In this document: one piece after another, positions 1 to 6,047 of the stretch
Position numbering within the stretch: position 1 is the first letter of the stretch
How the letters are laid out: every line of letters begins with the position of its first letter
Origin: Eubacterium sp.
GTDB taxonomy: Bacteria; Bacillota; Clostridia; Lachnospirales; Lachnospiraceae
Assembly (NCBI GenBank): GCA_017445525.1
Contig: JAFSTZ010000132.1
Span: 1-9,175 of the forward strand
Reading direction: 5' to 3'
DNA length: 9,175 bases
The notes under the pieces: model-generated
Databases searched by the model: none
The model's input: the letters and a program-made list of their open reading frames with translations, nothing else
Told to the model about the DNA's origin: nothing
Position numbers and translations under genes: made by a program

Positions 1-1896
1 CAGGTGGCGGGAGCCATCATCGCTTCCACGCTGACCACGATCTGTGTTTTTGCGCCCATCATTTTTACTGAAGGTATAACAAAGCAGCTTTTCGTGGATC
101 TGGGACTTACCTTGGCGTATACGCTTTTAGCGAGTCTTATCATAGCCATGACACTCGTTCCGGCTATGTCATCCGGTATGCTTCGCAGACAGAAGGATAA
201 GAATTCGCGTATCATCACACCGATACAAAATGCTTATGCTGCCATACTTAGACCTATGCTGAAGCTAAAGTTTTTGGTCATCCTGGTGGCTTTTGGACTT
301 CTTGGTCTCTTTGCGTGGCTGGCTGTTCAGAGCGGTACATCCATGATACCTGAGATGGATTCGCCCCAGCTTACCATGAACCTCACAACATCCGATGATA
401 AGGACTTTGATCAGACCAAGGAGATATCAAACGAGGTGATAAAGAGGGTGACGGAGATACCTGATATGGATAAGGTCGGGGCATTCTCCGGCGGCGCATC
501 ATTTATGTCGATGATGAGTTCGGCGGGCAGCTCAAGTGCCAACAGCGTGACCATGTATGCGACTCTCAAAGAAGAGAGGACGATGTCAAGTGATGAGATA
601 AAGGAAGCTATCGAGGAGAAGACAAAGGATATCGACTGTGAGCTGAAGGTAAACATGCAGGCGATGGATATGTCTGCTCTCACCGGAGAGGGCATAAGGA
701 TAGATCTTAAGGGAAGAGATCTTGACAAGCTGCGCACCATATCTGAAGAGATCATGGATAAGCTTTCGGGGGTCACGGGGCTCAAGGATATCAGGAACGG
801 ACTTGAGGAGTCAGGTGAGGAGTTCCGTATCACCGTGGACAAGGCGAAGGCTATGAGGTATACGCTTACTGTGGCTCAGGTTTTCGCCGAGGTGAGAAAG
901 TTAGTAGCTGATGCAACATCAGCGACCAAGATATCCACGGATACCAATGATTATCAGATGTATGTTAAATCATCCAAGGATGAGAAGATGACCAGGGATC
1001 TTCTGAAGGAATTAAAGATCGAGTATAAAGATGCACAGACTCAGAAGACCAAGAAGGTCAAGCTGTCGAAGATAGCATCGTTTGAGACGGTTGCATCCCC
1101 CGTTGCGGTGAGACATAAGGATCAGTCAAGAGTTGTTACCGTTCAGGCATCTATCGAGGAGGGACTTATAGTTGACAGGGTGGCAGCTGAGGTCGATGAC
1201 GTTATAGAGTCATATGAACTGCCTGCAGGATATACGATAGAGATGGATGGTGAGAATGAAGCTACCAAGGAGGCTATAGGAAACGTCCTTCTGATGCTCG
1301 TGTTGGCGATTGTATTTATGTACCTGATCATGGTGGCACAGTTCCAGGGACTTCTGTCGCCGTTTATCATCCTCTTTACGATACCGCTCGCGTTTACGGG
1401 TGGATTTATGGGATTGTGGATATCGGGCAGTGAGGTGAGAGTCATATCGCTGATTGGCTTTGTCATGCTTTCGGGTATCATAGTCAACAACGGTATCGTG
1501 CTTGTGGACTATACGAACCAGCTTCGTACCATCGGAGAGGGTATGGAGAAGAGAGAAGCTATCATAGAGGCAGGACGGACGAGGCTCAGACCGATACTAA
1601 TGACGGCGATCACCACTATACTCGGACTGGTGCCTATGGTCATCTCAAAACAGATGGGTTCGGATATGTCGAGACCTATGGCGATAGTCGTTATAGGTGG
1701 TCTGGTATACGGTACGCTCCTTACTCTGTTTGTTGTTCCGTGTATGTATGACCTGTTCAGCAGGAAAAAGATGCGTTCGCAGGCGGAGATCGAGGCGATG
1801 GAGCAGCAGATATCCGACAGCGAGCTGAAGAGGATAGAGATGGGAGGATTCCTGGAGGTTGAGGATGGCGAAAAAGCCGAAGATGACGAAGGCTGA
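1..1896 (+). CDS. RND-family efflux permease, 5'-truncated by the window edge
   Basis: This is the C-terminal 631 residues of an RND (AcrB/SwrC-like) proton-driven efflux permease of the cytoplasmic membrane. The frame is open from base 1, so the GTG at 4 is not the start. Roughly 400-450 N-terminal residues, including the helix that normally carries the proton-relay aspartates, lie upstream. Visible parts, numbering Gln1 from base 1: the TM5-TM6 region (about 1-58) with the family pattern around STLTTICVFAPI; TM7 (about 86-111); a large extracytoplasmic porter domain (about 112-420); TM8 (428-445), TM9 (451-475), TM10 (481-505) with NNGIVLVDY at 496-504; RLRPILMTAITTILG before TM11; TM12 (560-586); and an acidic cytosolic tail. 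The substrate cannot be told from sequence. In a Gram-positive cell it would act without an outer-membrane channel. The stop at 1894-1896 lies inside the next gene, which suggests co-translation. Confidence 0.93.
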   Translation, partial: QVAGAIIASTLTTICVFAPIIFTEGITKQLFVDLGLTLAYTLLASLIIAMTLVPAMSSGMLRRQKDKNSRIITPIQNAYAAILRPMLKLKFLVILVAFGLLGLFAWLAVQSGTSMIPEMDSPQLTMNLTTSDDKDFDQTKEISNEVIKRVTEIPDMDKVGAFSGGASFMSMMSSAGSSSANSVTMYATLKEERTMSSDEIKEAIEEKTKDIDCELKVNMQAMDMSALTGEGIRIDLKGRDLDKLRTISEEIMDKLSGVTGLKDIRNGLEESGEEFRITVDKAKAMRYTLTVAQVFAEVRKLVADATSATKISTDTNDYQMYVKSSKDEKMTRDLLKELKIEYKDAQTQKTKKVKLSKIASFETVASPVAVRHKDQSRVVTVQASIEEGLIVDRVAAEVDDVIESYELPAGYTIEMDGENEATKEAIGNVLLMLVLAIVFMYLIMVAQFQGLLSPFIILFTIPLAFTGGFMGLWISGSEVRVISLIGFVMLSGIIVNNGIVLVDYTNQLRTIGEGMEKREAIIEAGRTRLRPILMTAITTILGLVPMVISKQMGSDMSRPMAIVVIGGLVYGTLLTLFVVPCMYDLFSRKKMRSQAEIEAMEQQISDSELKRIEMGGFLEVEDGEKAEDDEG

Positions 1897-2671
1897 GAAG
1901 GCTGAAGCGAAGGAACGGCAGAAGATCGATGAGCAGGCCGAGAAGGTGAGAAAGCTTGATGAGCTTCGTCAGGATGAGGACAGGCGGACAGTGGCCGGAG
2001 GCAAGAACACTCCGGGATATATAAATCACTATCGGAAGGTCAATCTGATCTGGCTGATCGTCTGGGTGTTTATAGGAGCGGGGATATTTATAACCGGTCT
2101 GCTGATATGGGAGACTCGGATGAATCTGCTCACCGTGCTGGCGGTTCTGATGGTTTTGCCCGGGGCAAAGAGGATAGTTGCTCTGGTGGCAGCAGGGAAC
2201 AGAAAGTCAGTTGCGCTTGAGAGATGTCGCAGGTTGGAGACGGCAGTAGAACCATATATTTATGCAGGCAATCTGGATTTAAGTGAGTACGAGCCGGAAG
2301 AGATATACGATGAGGATGAGGATGCCGGGGAGGATCATCAGGAGAGCCGATGGACACCTGAGCGCGAGATCGAGGAGAATGTCATCTTTACCGACTATAT
2401 CTTTACCTCGACCGAAAAGGTGATGATGCTTGATTTCCTGGTCGTGATGAAGGAGACGGTATTTATCATGCCTTCACCGACCAACAACGATCAGGACTAT
2501 GTAAAGAACTATCTGGTGAAGGGCATCAGGAATGTTAGTGATCAGTTCGATATCAGCTTCGTATGGGATGATGACAAGCTGATAAACAGTATAGAGAAGC
2601 TTCATGAGAGCGCAGCTCCGCTGAAAGATCGCAGGGAGCTGATAGCTTATCTGAAGAGTCTGGCAGTATAA
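1865..2671 (+). CDS. Unrecognised two-helix membrane protein downstream of the RND permease
   Basis: A 268-residue protein I cannot assign to a named family. I chose ATG 1865 because GGAGG at 1854-1858 is spaced 6 nt from it; a TTG six bases upstream overlaps the ribosome binding site. Visible order: a Lys/Glu-rich, probably helical or coiled N-terminus (1-42); a hydrophobic helix at about 59-82; a second at about 86-108 containing NLLTVLAVLMVLPGAK; a strongly acidic linker (about 138-160, many Glu/Asp); then a soluble mixed alpha/beta C-terminal part (about 170-268). The N-terminus and C-terminal domain are probably both cytosolic if the two helices form a hairpin. The gene begins 32 nt before the RND stop, so translation is probably coupled and the protein may serve the efflux system, but this is inference from position only. 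The TV-AVL-VLPgAK pattern feels familiar from uncharacterised Lachnospiraceae membrane proteins; I could not verify this. Confidence 0.8.
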   Translation: MAKKPKMTKAEKAEAKERQKIDEQAEKVRKLDELRQDEDRRTVAGGKNTPGYINHYRKVNLIWLIVWVFIGAGIFITGLLIWETRMNLLTVLAVLMVLPGAKRIVALVAAGNRKSVALERCRRLETAVEPYIYAGNLDLSEYEPEEIYDEDEDAGEDHQESRWTPEREIEENVIFTDYIFTSTEKVMMLDFLVVMKETVFIMPSPTNNDQDYVKNYLVKGIRNVSDQFDISFVWDDDKLINSIEKLHESAAPLKDRRELIAYLKSLAV

Positions 2672-2684
2672 GAGAAATCAGGGG

Positions 2685-2707
2685 AACGCCCGTCGGGGCG
2701 TTTTCTT
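2685..2707 (+). terminator. Rho-independent terminator of the RND operon
   Basis: A 7-bp perfect stem, AACGCCC (2685-2691) with GGGCGTT (2696-2702), loop GTCG, followed by a T-rich run broken by one C. It starts 13 nt after the stop of the two-helix membrane protein, so it should end the RND-membrane protein transcript. Confidence 0.85.
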
Positions 2708-2749
2708 GTGTTTTATGTGTGCGGTGCAGCGCAATGAATTAAGATTCTA

Positions 2750-2771
2750 TGCAACACATATGCTGCACATA
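2750..2771 (+). repeat. Tandem 11-bp direct repeat TGC(A/T)(A/G)CACATA
   Basis: TGCAACACATA (2750-2760) is followed without a gap by TGCTGCACATA (2761-2771); 9 of 11 positions match. The period equals about one turn of B-DNA, so a protein could meet both copies on the same face. TATGTG at 2714-2719 is an inverted CACATA, and GTGCAGC (2724-2730) is the exact inverse of GCTGCAC (2762-2768). The block lies 66 nt before the pseudouridine synthase start and could be an operator, but chance cannot be excluded for two copies. Confidence 0.45.
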
Positions 2772-2801
2772 GGTTGGGAGGATGAACCTGTCATAAGGTT
2801 C
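2771..2801 (+). promoter_or_regulatory. Leader with two mutually exclusive small hairpins
   Basis: AACCT (2785-2789) can pair with AGGTT upstream (2771-2775, 9-nt loop) or, extended by one pair, GAACCT (2784-2789) with AGGTTC downstream (2796-2801, 6-nt loop). Both cannot form together. The stems are only 5-6 bp, no T-tract follows, and no known riboswitch consensus is recognisable. No convincing promoter was found between 2708 and 2836 either, although one must exist if the terminator at 2685 is efficient. Confidence 0.2.
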
Positions 2802-2836
2802 GGCAGAGGCAGAAGTGTGTGCAGGAGAGATAGCAT

Positions 2837-4015
2837 ATGAGAGAGATCTATGTAGACAGGGATGATGCAGGCGGGAGGCTGGATAAGTATCTTCACAAGT
2901 ATTTATCAGCGGCCGGTAGCGGAACGGTCTACAAACTTCTCAGAAAAAAGCATGTAAAGCTAAACGGTGTGCGGGCTAAAGGTACCGAGATCCTGCGGGA
3001 TGGGGATACCATAGCCCTTTTTCTGTCCGATGAGACGATAGACAAGCTGAGGGGAGTGGGGGACACACCCGAAGATAAGCCGACAGGCATATCCGGTGAC
3101 CGTTTGGGCGGAAAGACCATCGGGCATAGTGATGGTGGAGCCCGGAGTGCGCCCTTTGGTCAAAAAGGGGATCATGACTTCAGCGACATACCCTCGCTCA
3201 AACAATATGAGATCCTCTATGAGGATCACGATATCATAGTTATAGATAAGCCCGCAGGCGAGCTTTCCCAGAAGGCCGGCAGGGATGATATAAGTATAAA
3301 TGAGCGCATGCTGGCCTATCTGCAGGCAAAAGGTGAGTGGAAGCCCGGTGATGTGTTTACTCCCGGCATCTGCAATCGTCTGGACAGAAACACAGCGGGG
3401 ATAGTCCTCGGAGGCAAAACGGCAGTGGGAATGCGGCTTTTGTCAGAGCTGATCAGAGAGAGAAAGATCAGAAAATACTATATTACAGTTGTAGAAGGTC
3501 GGGCTTTTGAAAACCGTGAGTACACCAGGAAGAAAAATGCAATTCAGTACTTGCAAGCAGAAGACAGTTGTGGTATACTGAAAAAGGTCGTTTCCGAAGA
3601 TGTCACCTCGATTTCGTCGGGGAAGCATGATGATGTTGAGAGAGACGAGGATGACGGATGGATGGATGTCATTTCATTTATAACTAAAGACAGACAGAAA
3701 AACCGCGTAACGGTGAGTGATACACCTGTAGACGAAAGCAAAAGGATAGAGACCTTGTATCGTGTCATCGGTTATGACAGACATCAGAAGACCGGGATGG
3801 AAGTGACCAATCTCGAGGTAGAGCTACTGACGGGAAAGTCACACCAGATCAGAGCGCAGCTGGCACACCTTGGATATCCTCTCGTCGGGGATGTAAAGTA
3901 CGGATCGAGGATCCGTCAGGGAGGATATGAGCTCACAGCGTACAAGGTTGTTTTCCCGGATGACCAGAGACTTGACCCTGCGATCAGAGGGTTTGCTATA
4001 AAAGGGAGGAATTGA
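2837..4015 (+). CDS. RluA-family RNA pseudouridine synthase with S4 domain
   Basis: A 392-residue enzyme that should isomerise uridine to pseudouridine in rRNA or tRNA; the target is not predictable. ATG 2837 follows AGGAGA at 2823-2828 with 8-nt spacing. An N-terminal S4 RNA-binding domain (about 1-66, pattern GRLDKYL...LLRKKHVKLNG) is joined by a low-complexity Gly/Asp linker (about 74-118) to the catalytic domain. That domain begins at YEILYEDHDIIVIDKPAG and contains NRLDRNTAG with the expected catalytic Asp183, RKIRKYYITVVEG, and late SHQIRAQLAHLGYPLVGDVKYG. Oddities: the usual His of HRLD is Asn, GRTHQ reads GKSHQ, and an acidic insertion (about 234-280) sits before the conserved strand leading to TLYRVIGYD. 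The inserts make it longer than the usual roughly 300-330 residues. The next gene starts 2 nt after its stop, so the two are surely co-transcribed. I do not give rluC/rluD because the subfamily is unclear. Confidence 0.9.
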   Translation: MREIYVDRDDAGGRLDKYLHKYLSAAGSGTVYKLLRKKHVKLNGVRAKGTEILRDGDTIALFLSDETIDKLRGVGDTPEDKPTGISGDRLGGKTIGHSDGGARSAPFGQKGDHDFSDIPSLKQYEILYEDHDIIVIDKPAGELSQKAGRDDISINERMLAYLQAKGEWKPGDVFTPGICNRLDRNTAGIVLGGKTAVGMRLLSELIRERKIRKYYITVVEGRAFENREYTRKKNAIQYLQAEDSCGILKKVVSEDVTSISSGKHDDVERDEDDGWMDVISFITKDRQKNRVTVSDTPVDESKRIETLYRVIGYDRHQKTGMEVTNLEVELLTGKSHQIRAQLAHLGYPLVGDVKYGSRIRQGGYELTAYKVVFPDDQRLDPAIRGFAIKGRN

Positions 4016-4017
4016 AG

Positions 4018-4563
4018 ATGAGTAAGGCACTTATGTTGTTTGCAGACGGGTTTGAGACTGTGGAGGCTTTGATGACGGTCGATATCCTGCGCAGGGGAGG
4101 AGTGGAAGTGACGATGGCTTCCATATATGACTCTCAGGAGGTCACCAGCGCACAGGAAGTTACTATCAAGACCGACAGTATCCTGAAGAATGAGAACATC
4201 ATGGAGTATGATGCCATCATCCTTCCGGGAGGCCAGCCGGGGACAACGAATCTCGGACAGAGCCCTGATGTAAAGCTCGCTGTTATGGCGATGAACGGTG
4301 TAAAGAAGTGGGTATGCGCCATATGTGCTGCACCGACTGTGTTCGGTATGTATGGTATATTAAACGGCAAAAAGGCCTGCTGCTATCCGGGACTTGAGGA
4401 AAGTCTCACGGGAGCGGAGGTAACCTACGATGAGGTGACAGTAGACGGCAATCTCATCACCAGCAGAGGACTGGGGACATCCCTCGAGTTTGCACTGGCC
4501 ATACTTGAGAATCTGGTATCGGTTGCAAAGGCCGGCATGATCCGAAAGTCGGTAGTAGCATAA
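4018..4563 (+). CDS. DJ-1/PfpI superfamily protein (DJ-1/YajL-like)
   Basis: A 181-residue cytosolic protein of the DJ-1/PfpI flavodoxin-like fold, matching the usual length of DJ-1/YajL members. ATG 4018 is the start: GGGAGGA at 4004-4010 is spaced 7 nt from it, and a TTG two codons earlier is too close to that site. The N-terminal strand and loop LMLFADGFETVEAL supply Glu16, equivalent to DJ-1 Glu18; the nucleophile-elbow AICAAPTVFG supplies Cys103, equivalent to DJ-1 Cys106; DAIILPGGQPGT is the conserved glycine loop between them. A second cysteine, Cys100, lies three residues earlier, and CC at about 121-122 follows. Family roles include oxidative-stress sensing and claimed deglycase or chaperone activity, which remain debated; no function is certain here. 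It starts 2 nt after the pseudouridine synthase stop and is the last gene before a terminator. Confidence 0.9.
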   Translation: MSKALMLFADGFETVEALMTVDILRRGGVEVTMASIYDSQEVTSAQEVTIKTDSILKNENIMEYDAIILPGGQPGTTNLGQSPDVKLAVMAMNGVKKWVCAICAAPTVFGMYGILNGKKACCYPGLEESLTGAEVTYDEVTVDGNLITSRGLGTSLEFALAILENLVSVAKAGMIRKSVVA

Positions 4564-4584
4564 CTGTCATACGTTAAACCATTT

Positions 4585-4623
4585 GGGACGGTGTATCATC
4601 TGTATGCCGTCCTGTTCTTTTTT
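4585..4623 (+). terminator. Rho-independent terminator after the DJ-1-like gene, abutting recU
   Basis: GGGACGG (4585-4591) pairs with CCGTCCT (4607-4613), extended inwards by about five pairs including G-U wobbles (4592-4596 with 4602-4606), then TTCTTTTTT ends at 4623. The T-tract finishes only 2 nt before the recU Shine-Dalgarno at 4626, so recU expression should depend on read-through or on a promoter I cannot see. Confidence 0.8.
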
Positions 4624-4625
4624 AC

Positions 4626-4631
4626 GGAGAG
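4626..4631 (+). promoter_or_regulatory. recU ribosome binding site, decides the start
   Basis: GGAGAG sits 5 nt before ATG 4637 and directly behind a terminator T-tract. A longer reading frame from TTG 4583 would have to be translated through the terminator hairpin and has no ribosome binding site, so ATG 4637 is preferred. Confidence 0.65.
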
Positions 4632-4636
4632 CTGTT

Positions 4637-5170
4637 ATGGGAACATGGAACTCACGCGGACTCAGGGGATCGTTCCTTGAGGAGCTTATAAATATGACCA
4701 TCGAGACTTATCACTCGCATAAGCTCGCACTGATACAGAAGGTTCCGACTCCTATCACGCCTATGAAGATCGACAAGGAGACCAGGCATATCACGCTTGC
4801 CTACTTCGACCAGAAAAGTACCGTGGACTACATAGGAGTTGTGCAGGGAGTACCTGTTTGTTTTGATGCGAAGGAGTGTCAGAAGGATACCTTTCCTCTC
4901 GCAAATATCCATGAGCACCAGTATACGTTTATGAAGGATTTCGAAGCTCAGGATGGCGTGGCATTTCTCATAATATATTTCAAGGACAGGGATGTCTTCT
5001 ATTATCTGAAGTTTGACAGTCTGAGATTTTTCTGGGAGAGGATGGAGAGCGGAGGGCCGAAGCACTTCAAGTTTGACGAGCTTGATCCTGCCTATCAGAT
5101 ATCCGGATATTCGGGCACTACGGTGCACTTTCTGGATCAACTGAAGATGGATCTTGACGAGAGGGCGTAA
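4637..5170 (+). CDS. recU: RecU Holliday-junction resolvase
   Basis: A 177-residue homologue of Bacillus subtilis RecU, the Mg2+-dependent endonuclease that cuts four-way junctions in recombination and repair. From the N-terminus: NSRGLRGSFLEELIN (conserved start, Glu15/Glu16), KVPTPITPMKI, AYFDQKSTVDYIGV with Asp64, VCFDAKE with Asp77 and Lys79, then DTFPLANIHEHQ, AQDGVAFLIIYF and FFWERME. The spacing Asp64-x12-Asp77-x-Lys79 equals that of B. subtilis Asp88, Glu101 and Lys103, so the active site is intact apart from Glu-to-Asp at the middle position. It lacks the roughly 25-residue N-terminal extension of the Bacillus protein. The neighbourhood lacks the penicillin-binding protein gene that is adjacent to recU in Bacillus. 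Transcription probably arrives by read-through of the preceding terminator, since no promoter is visible in the 73-nt gap. Confidence 0.95.
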   Translation: MGTWNSRGLRGSFLEELINMTIETYHSHKLALIQKVPTPITPMKIDKETRHITLAYFDQKSTVDYIGVVQGVPVCFDAKECQKDTFPLANIHEHQYTFMKDFEAQDGVAFLIIYFKDRDVFYYLKFDSLRFFWERMESGGPKHFKFDELDPAYQISGYSGTTVHFLDQLKMDLDERA

Positions 5171-5176
5171 AAAGGC

Positions 5177-5206
5177 TTGACCGCACCTTCTGTTTTATGT
5201 TAAAGT
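5177..5206 (+). promoter_or_regulatory. Putative sigma-A promoter for the six-helix membrane protein gene
   Basis: TTGACC (5177-5182) and TAAAGT (5201-5206) are separated by 18 nt. The -35 matches consensus in five of six positions and the -10 in four. It begins 6 nt after the recU stop and no terminator lies between, so the downstream gene may receive both recU read-through and its own transcript, with a start near 5212-5214. Confidence 0.5.
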
Positions 5207-5215
5207 AAAAGATAA

Positions 5216-5235
5216 GAGACACGATCACGTGTTTC
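5216..5235 (+). other. 5'-leader stem-loop
   Basis: GAGACACG (5216-5223) pairs with CGTGTTTC (5228-5235) with one G-U wobble and an ATCA tetraloop. An A-rich, not T-rich, stretch follows, so it is not a terminator. If transcription starts about 7 nt after the TAAAGT box, the hairpin stands at the very 5' end of the mRNA, a position known to protect transcripts from 5'-end decay. Confidence 0.5.
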
Positions 5236-5269
5236 ACTAAAAAAAATATTATACGAGGAGGAAAGAAGT

Positions 5270-5938
5270 ATGACATTTCCAAACGCAGCAAAAGGTATTA
5301 AAACATTATTTATCGGAGAGCTCCTGGCTTTGATCTCGGCAATCTCAATCGGGCTCTCTATCATCTTTTCGAAGCCGATAGTATCCGGAAATGAGGTTGT
5401 GGATATTGCGGCAGCAGGCGGGCAGCTCACGATGGCTGCAATTCTTATCAGTGTAGGAGGGATTATAGCGATCGTTGCTTACATCATGCAGCTGGTCGGT
5501 ATCGCAAAAGCAGCAAGGGATGAGGAGGCCTTTAAGGGTGCTATGTATCTGATCCTGTTCTCTATCCTGCTTTCTATCGCAGGAGCTGTTCTCGCATATA
5601 TTTTCCCGACAAGCAATCTGTTGAGCGGTGTCGGAACAGTTGGTACAAACATTATAGAGATTCTGGTTACATTCCTGATCATCGGAGGTATCGGAACGCT
5701 TGGAGCCAAGTTAAATGATACAACTCTTCAGGAGAAGGCGACAAAGCTTTTGGGCATCATCATGACCGTGATCATTTTGAGACTTATCGCAAATATCGTT
5801 ATTCTTCTCTTCAAAGAGAGTATAGCAGAGGTGATAGTAACTATACTCGGTATAGTGATCCTTGTGTTCACTCTTGTGCAGTATATAGCATATCTTTCAC
5901 TTCTTGCTACCGCAAGGAATACACTTGCAAATAAGTGA
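5270..5938 (+). CDS. Unrecognised six-helix integral membrane protein
   Basis: A 222-residue, very hydrophobic protein with no motif I recognise. ATG 5270 has a strong GAGGAGG at 5255-5261, spacing 8 nt. Predicted helices by eye: about 13-35, 52-78, 88-112, 124-144, 154-180 and 186-214. There is no signal peptide, no cysteine, no charged-residue motif in the helices that would mark a transporter active site, and a short N-terminal segment PNAAKGIKTLF before the first helix. The stretches ending helix 2 (GIAKAARDEE) and helix 6 (LLATARNTLANK) are loosely alike, hinting at a three-plus-three helix duplication. It has its own promoter and terminator and so appears to be monocistronic or at most the distal gene of recU read-through. 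The strong ribosome binding site and leader hairpin suggest appreciable expression. Function unknown. Confidence 0.85.
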   Translation: MTFPNAAKGIKTLFIGELLALISAISIGLSIIFSKPIVSGNEVVDIAAAGGQLTMAAILISVGGIIAIVAYIMQLVGIAKAARDEEAFKGAMYLILFSILLSIAGAVLAYIFPTSNLLSGVGTVGTNIIEILVTFLIIGGIGTLGAKLNDTTLQEKATKLLGIIMTVIILRLIANIVILLFKESIAEVIVTILGIVILVFTLVQYIAYLSLLATARNTLANK

Positions 5939-5953
5939 TAAAATAAACTGTAT

Positions 5954-5991
5954 AAGCACTTGGGGATTATATCTCCGAGTGCTTTTTCTTT
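5954..5991 (+). terminator. Strong Rho-independent terminator
   Basis: A 12-bp stem (5954-5965 with 5973-5984, two G-U wobbles) with loop ATTATAT and a run of T interrupted by one C through 5991. It closes the six-helix membrane protein transcript 15 nt after the stop and isolates the following peptidase gene. Confidence 0.92.
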
Positions 5992-5994
5992 ACA

Positions 5995-6000
5995 TATAAT
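5995..6000 (+). promoter_or_regulatory. Candidate -10 box for the M13 peptidase gene
   Basis: A perfect TATAAT lies immediately after the terminator T-tract and 47 nt before the start codon at 6048. No good -35 is visible: the correct distance falls inside the terminator's right arm. A promoter is expected here because the gene is bounded by terminators on both sides. Confidence 0.4.
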
Positions 6001-6047
6001 GGGGTATAAATATGCAGGACAATACAAAAACAGGAGGGCAAAAACCT

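Noticed and set aside
4..6. GTG as the start of the RND permease
   Set aside because: The frame is open from base 1 and the first visible residues align with the interior (TM5) of RND permeases, so the true start lies upstream.
2782..2796. Tiny frame MNLS-stop behind GGGAGG in the pseudouridine synthase leader, as a leader peptide
   Set aside because: The ATG directly touches the putative ribosome binding site with no spacer, and four codons carry no attenuation-type codon run.
4583..4636. 18-residue N-terminal extension of RecU from TTG 4583
   Set aside because: It would be translated through the terminator hairpin, includes CMPSCSF-type residues unlike RecU, and a good ribosome binding site precedes ATG 4637.
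4652..5140. 162-codon minus-strand frame opposite recU
   Set aside because: It overlaps recU almost entirely, whose product matches its family over the full length; the antisense product has no recognisable domain.
5171..5194. Terminator after recU (AAGG...CCTT)
   Set aside because: The stem is only four pairs with a long loop and a weak T run; the region is better explained by a promoter -35 element.
6012..6047. Twelve-residue N-terminal extension of the M13 peptidase from ATG 6012
   Set aside because: No ribosome binding site precedes it, it overlaps the AGGAGGG used by ATG 6048, and it would put a polar stretch before the signal peptide.
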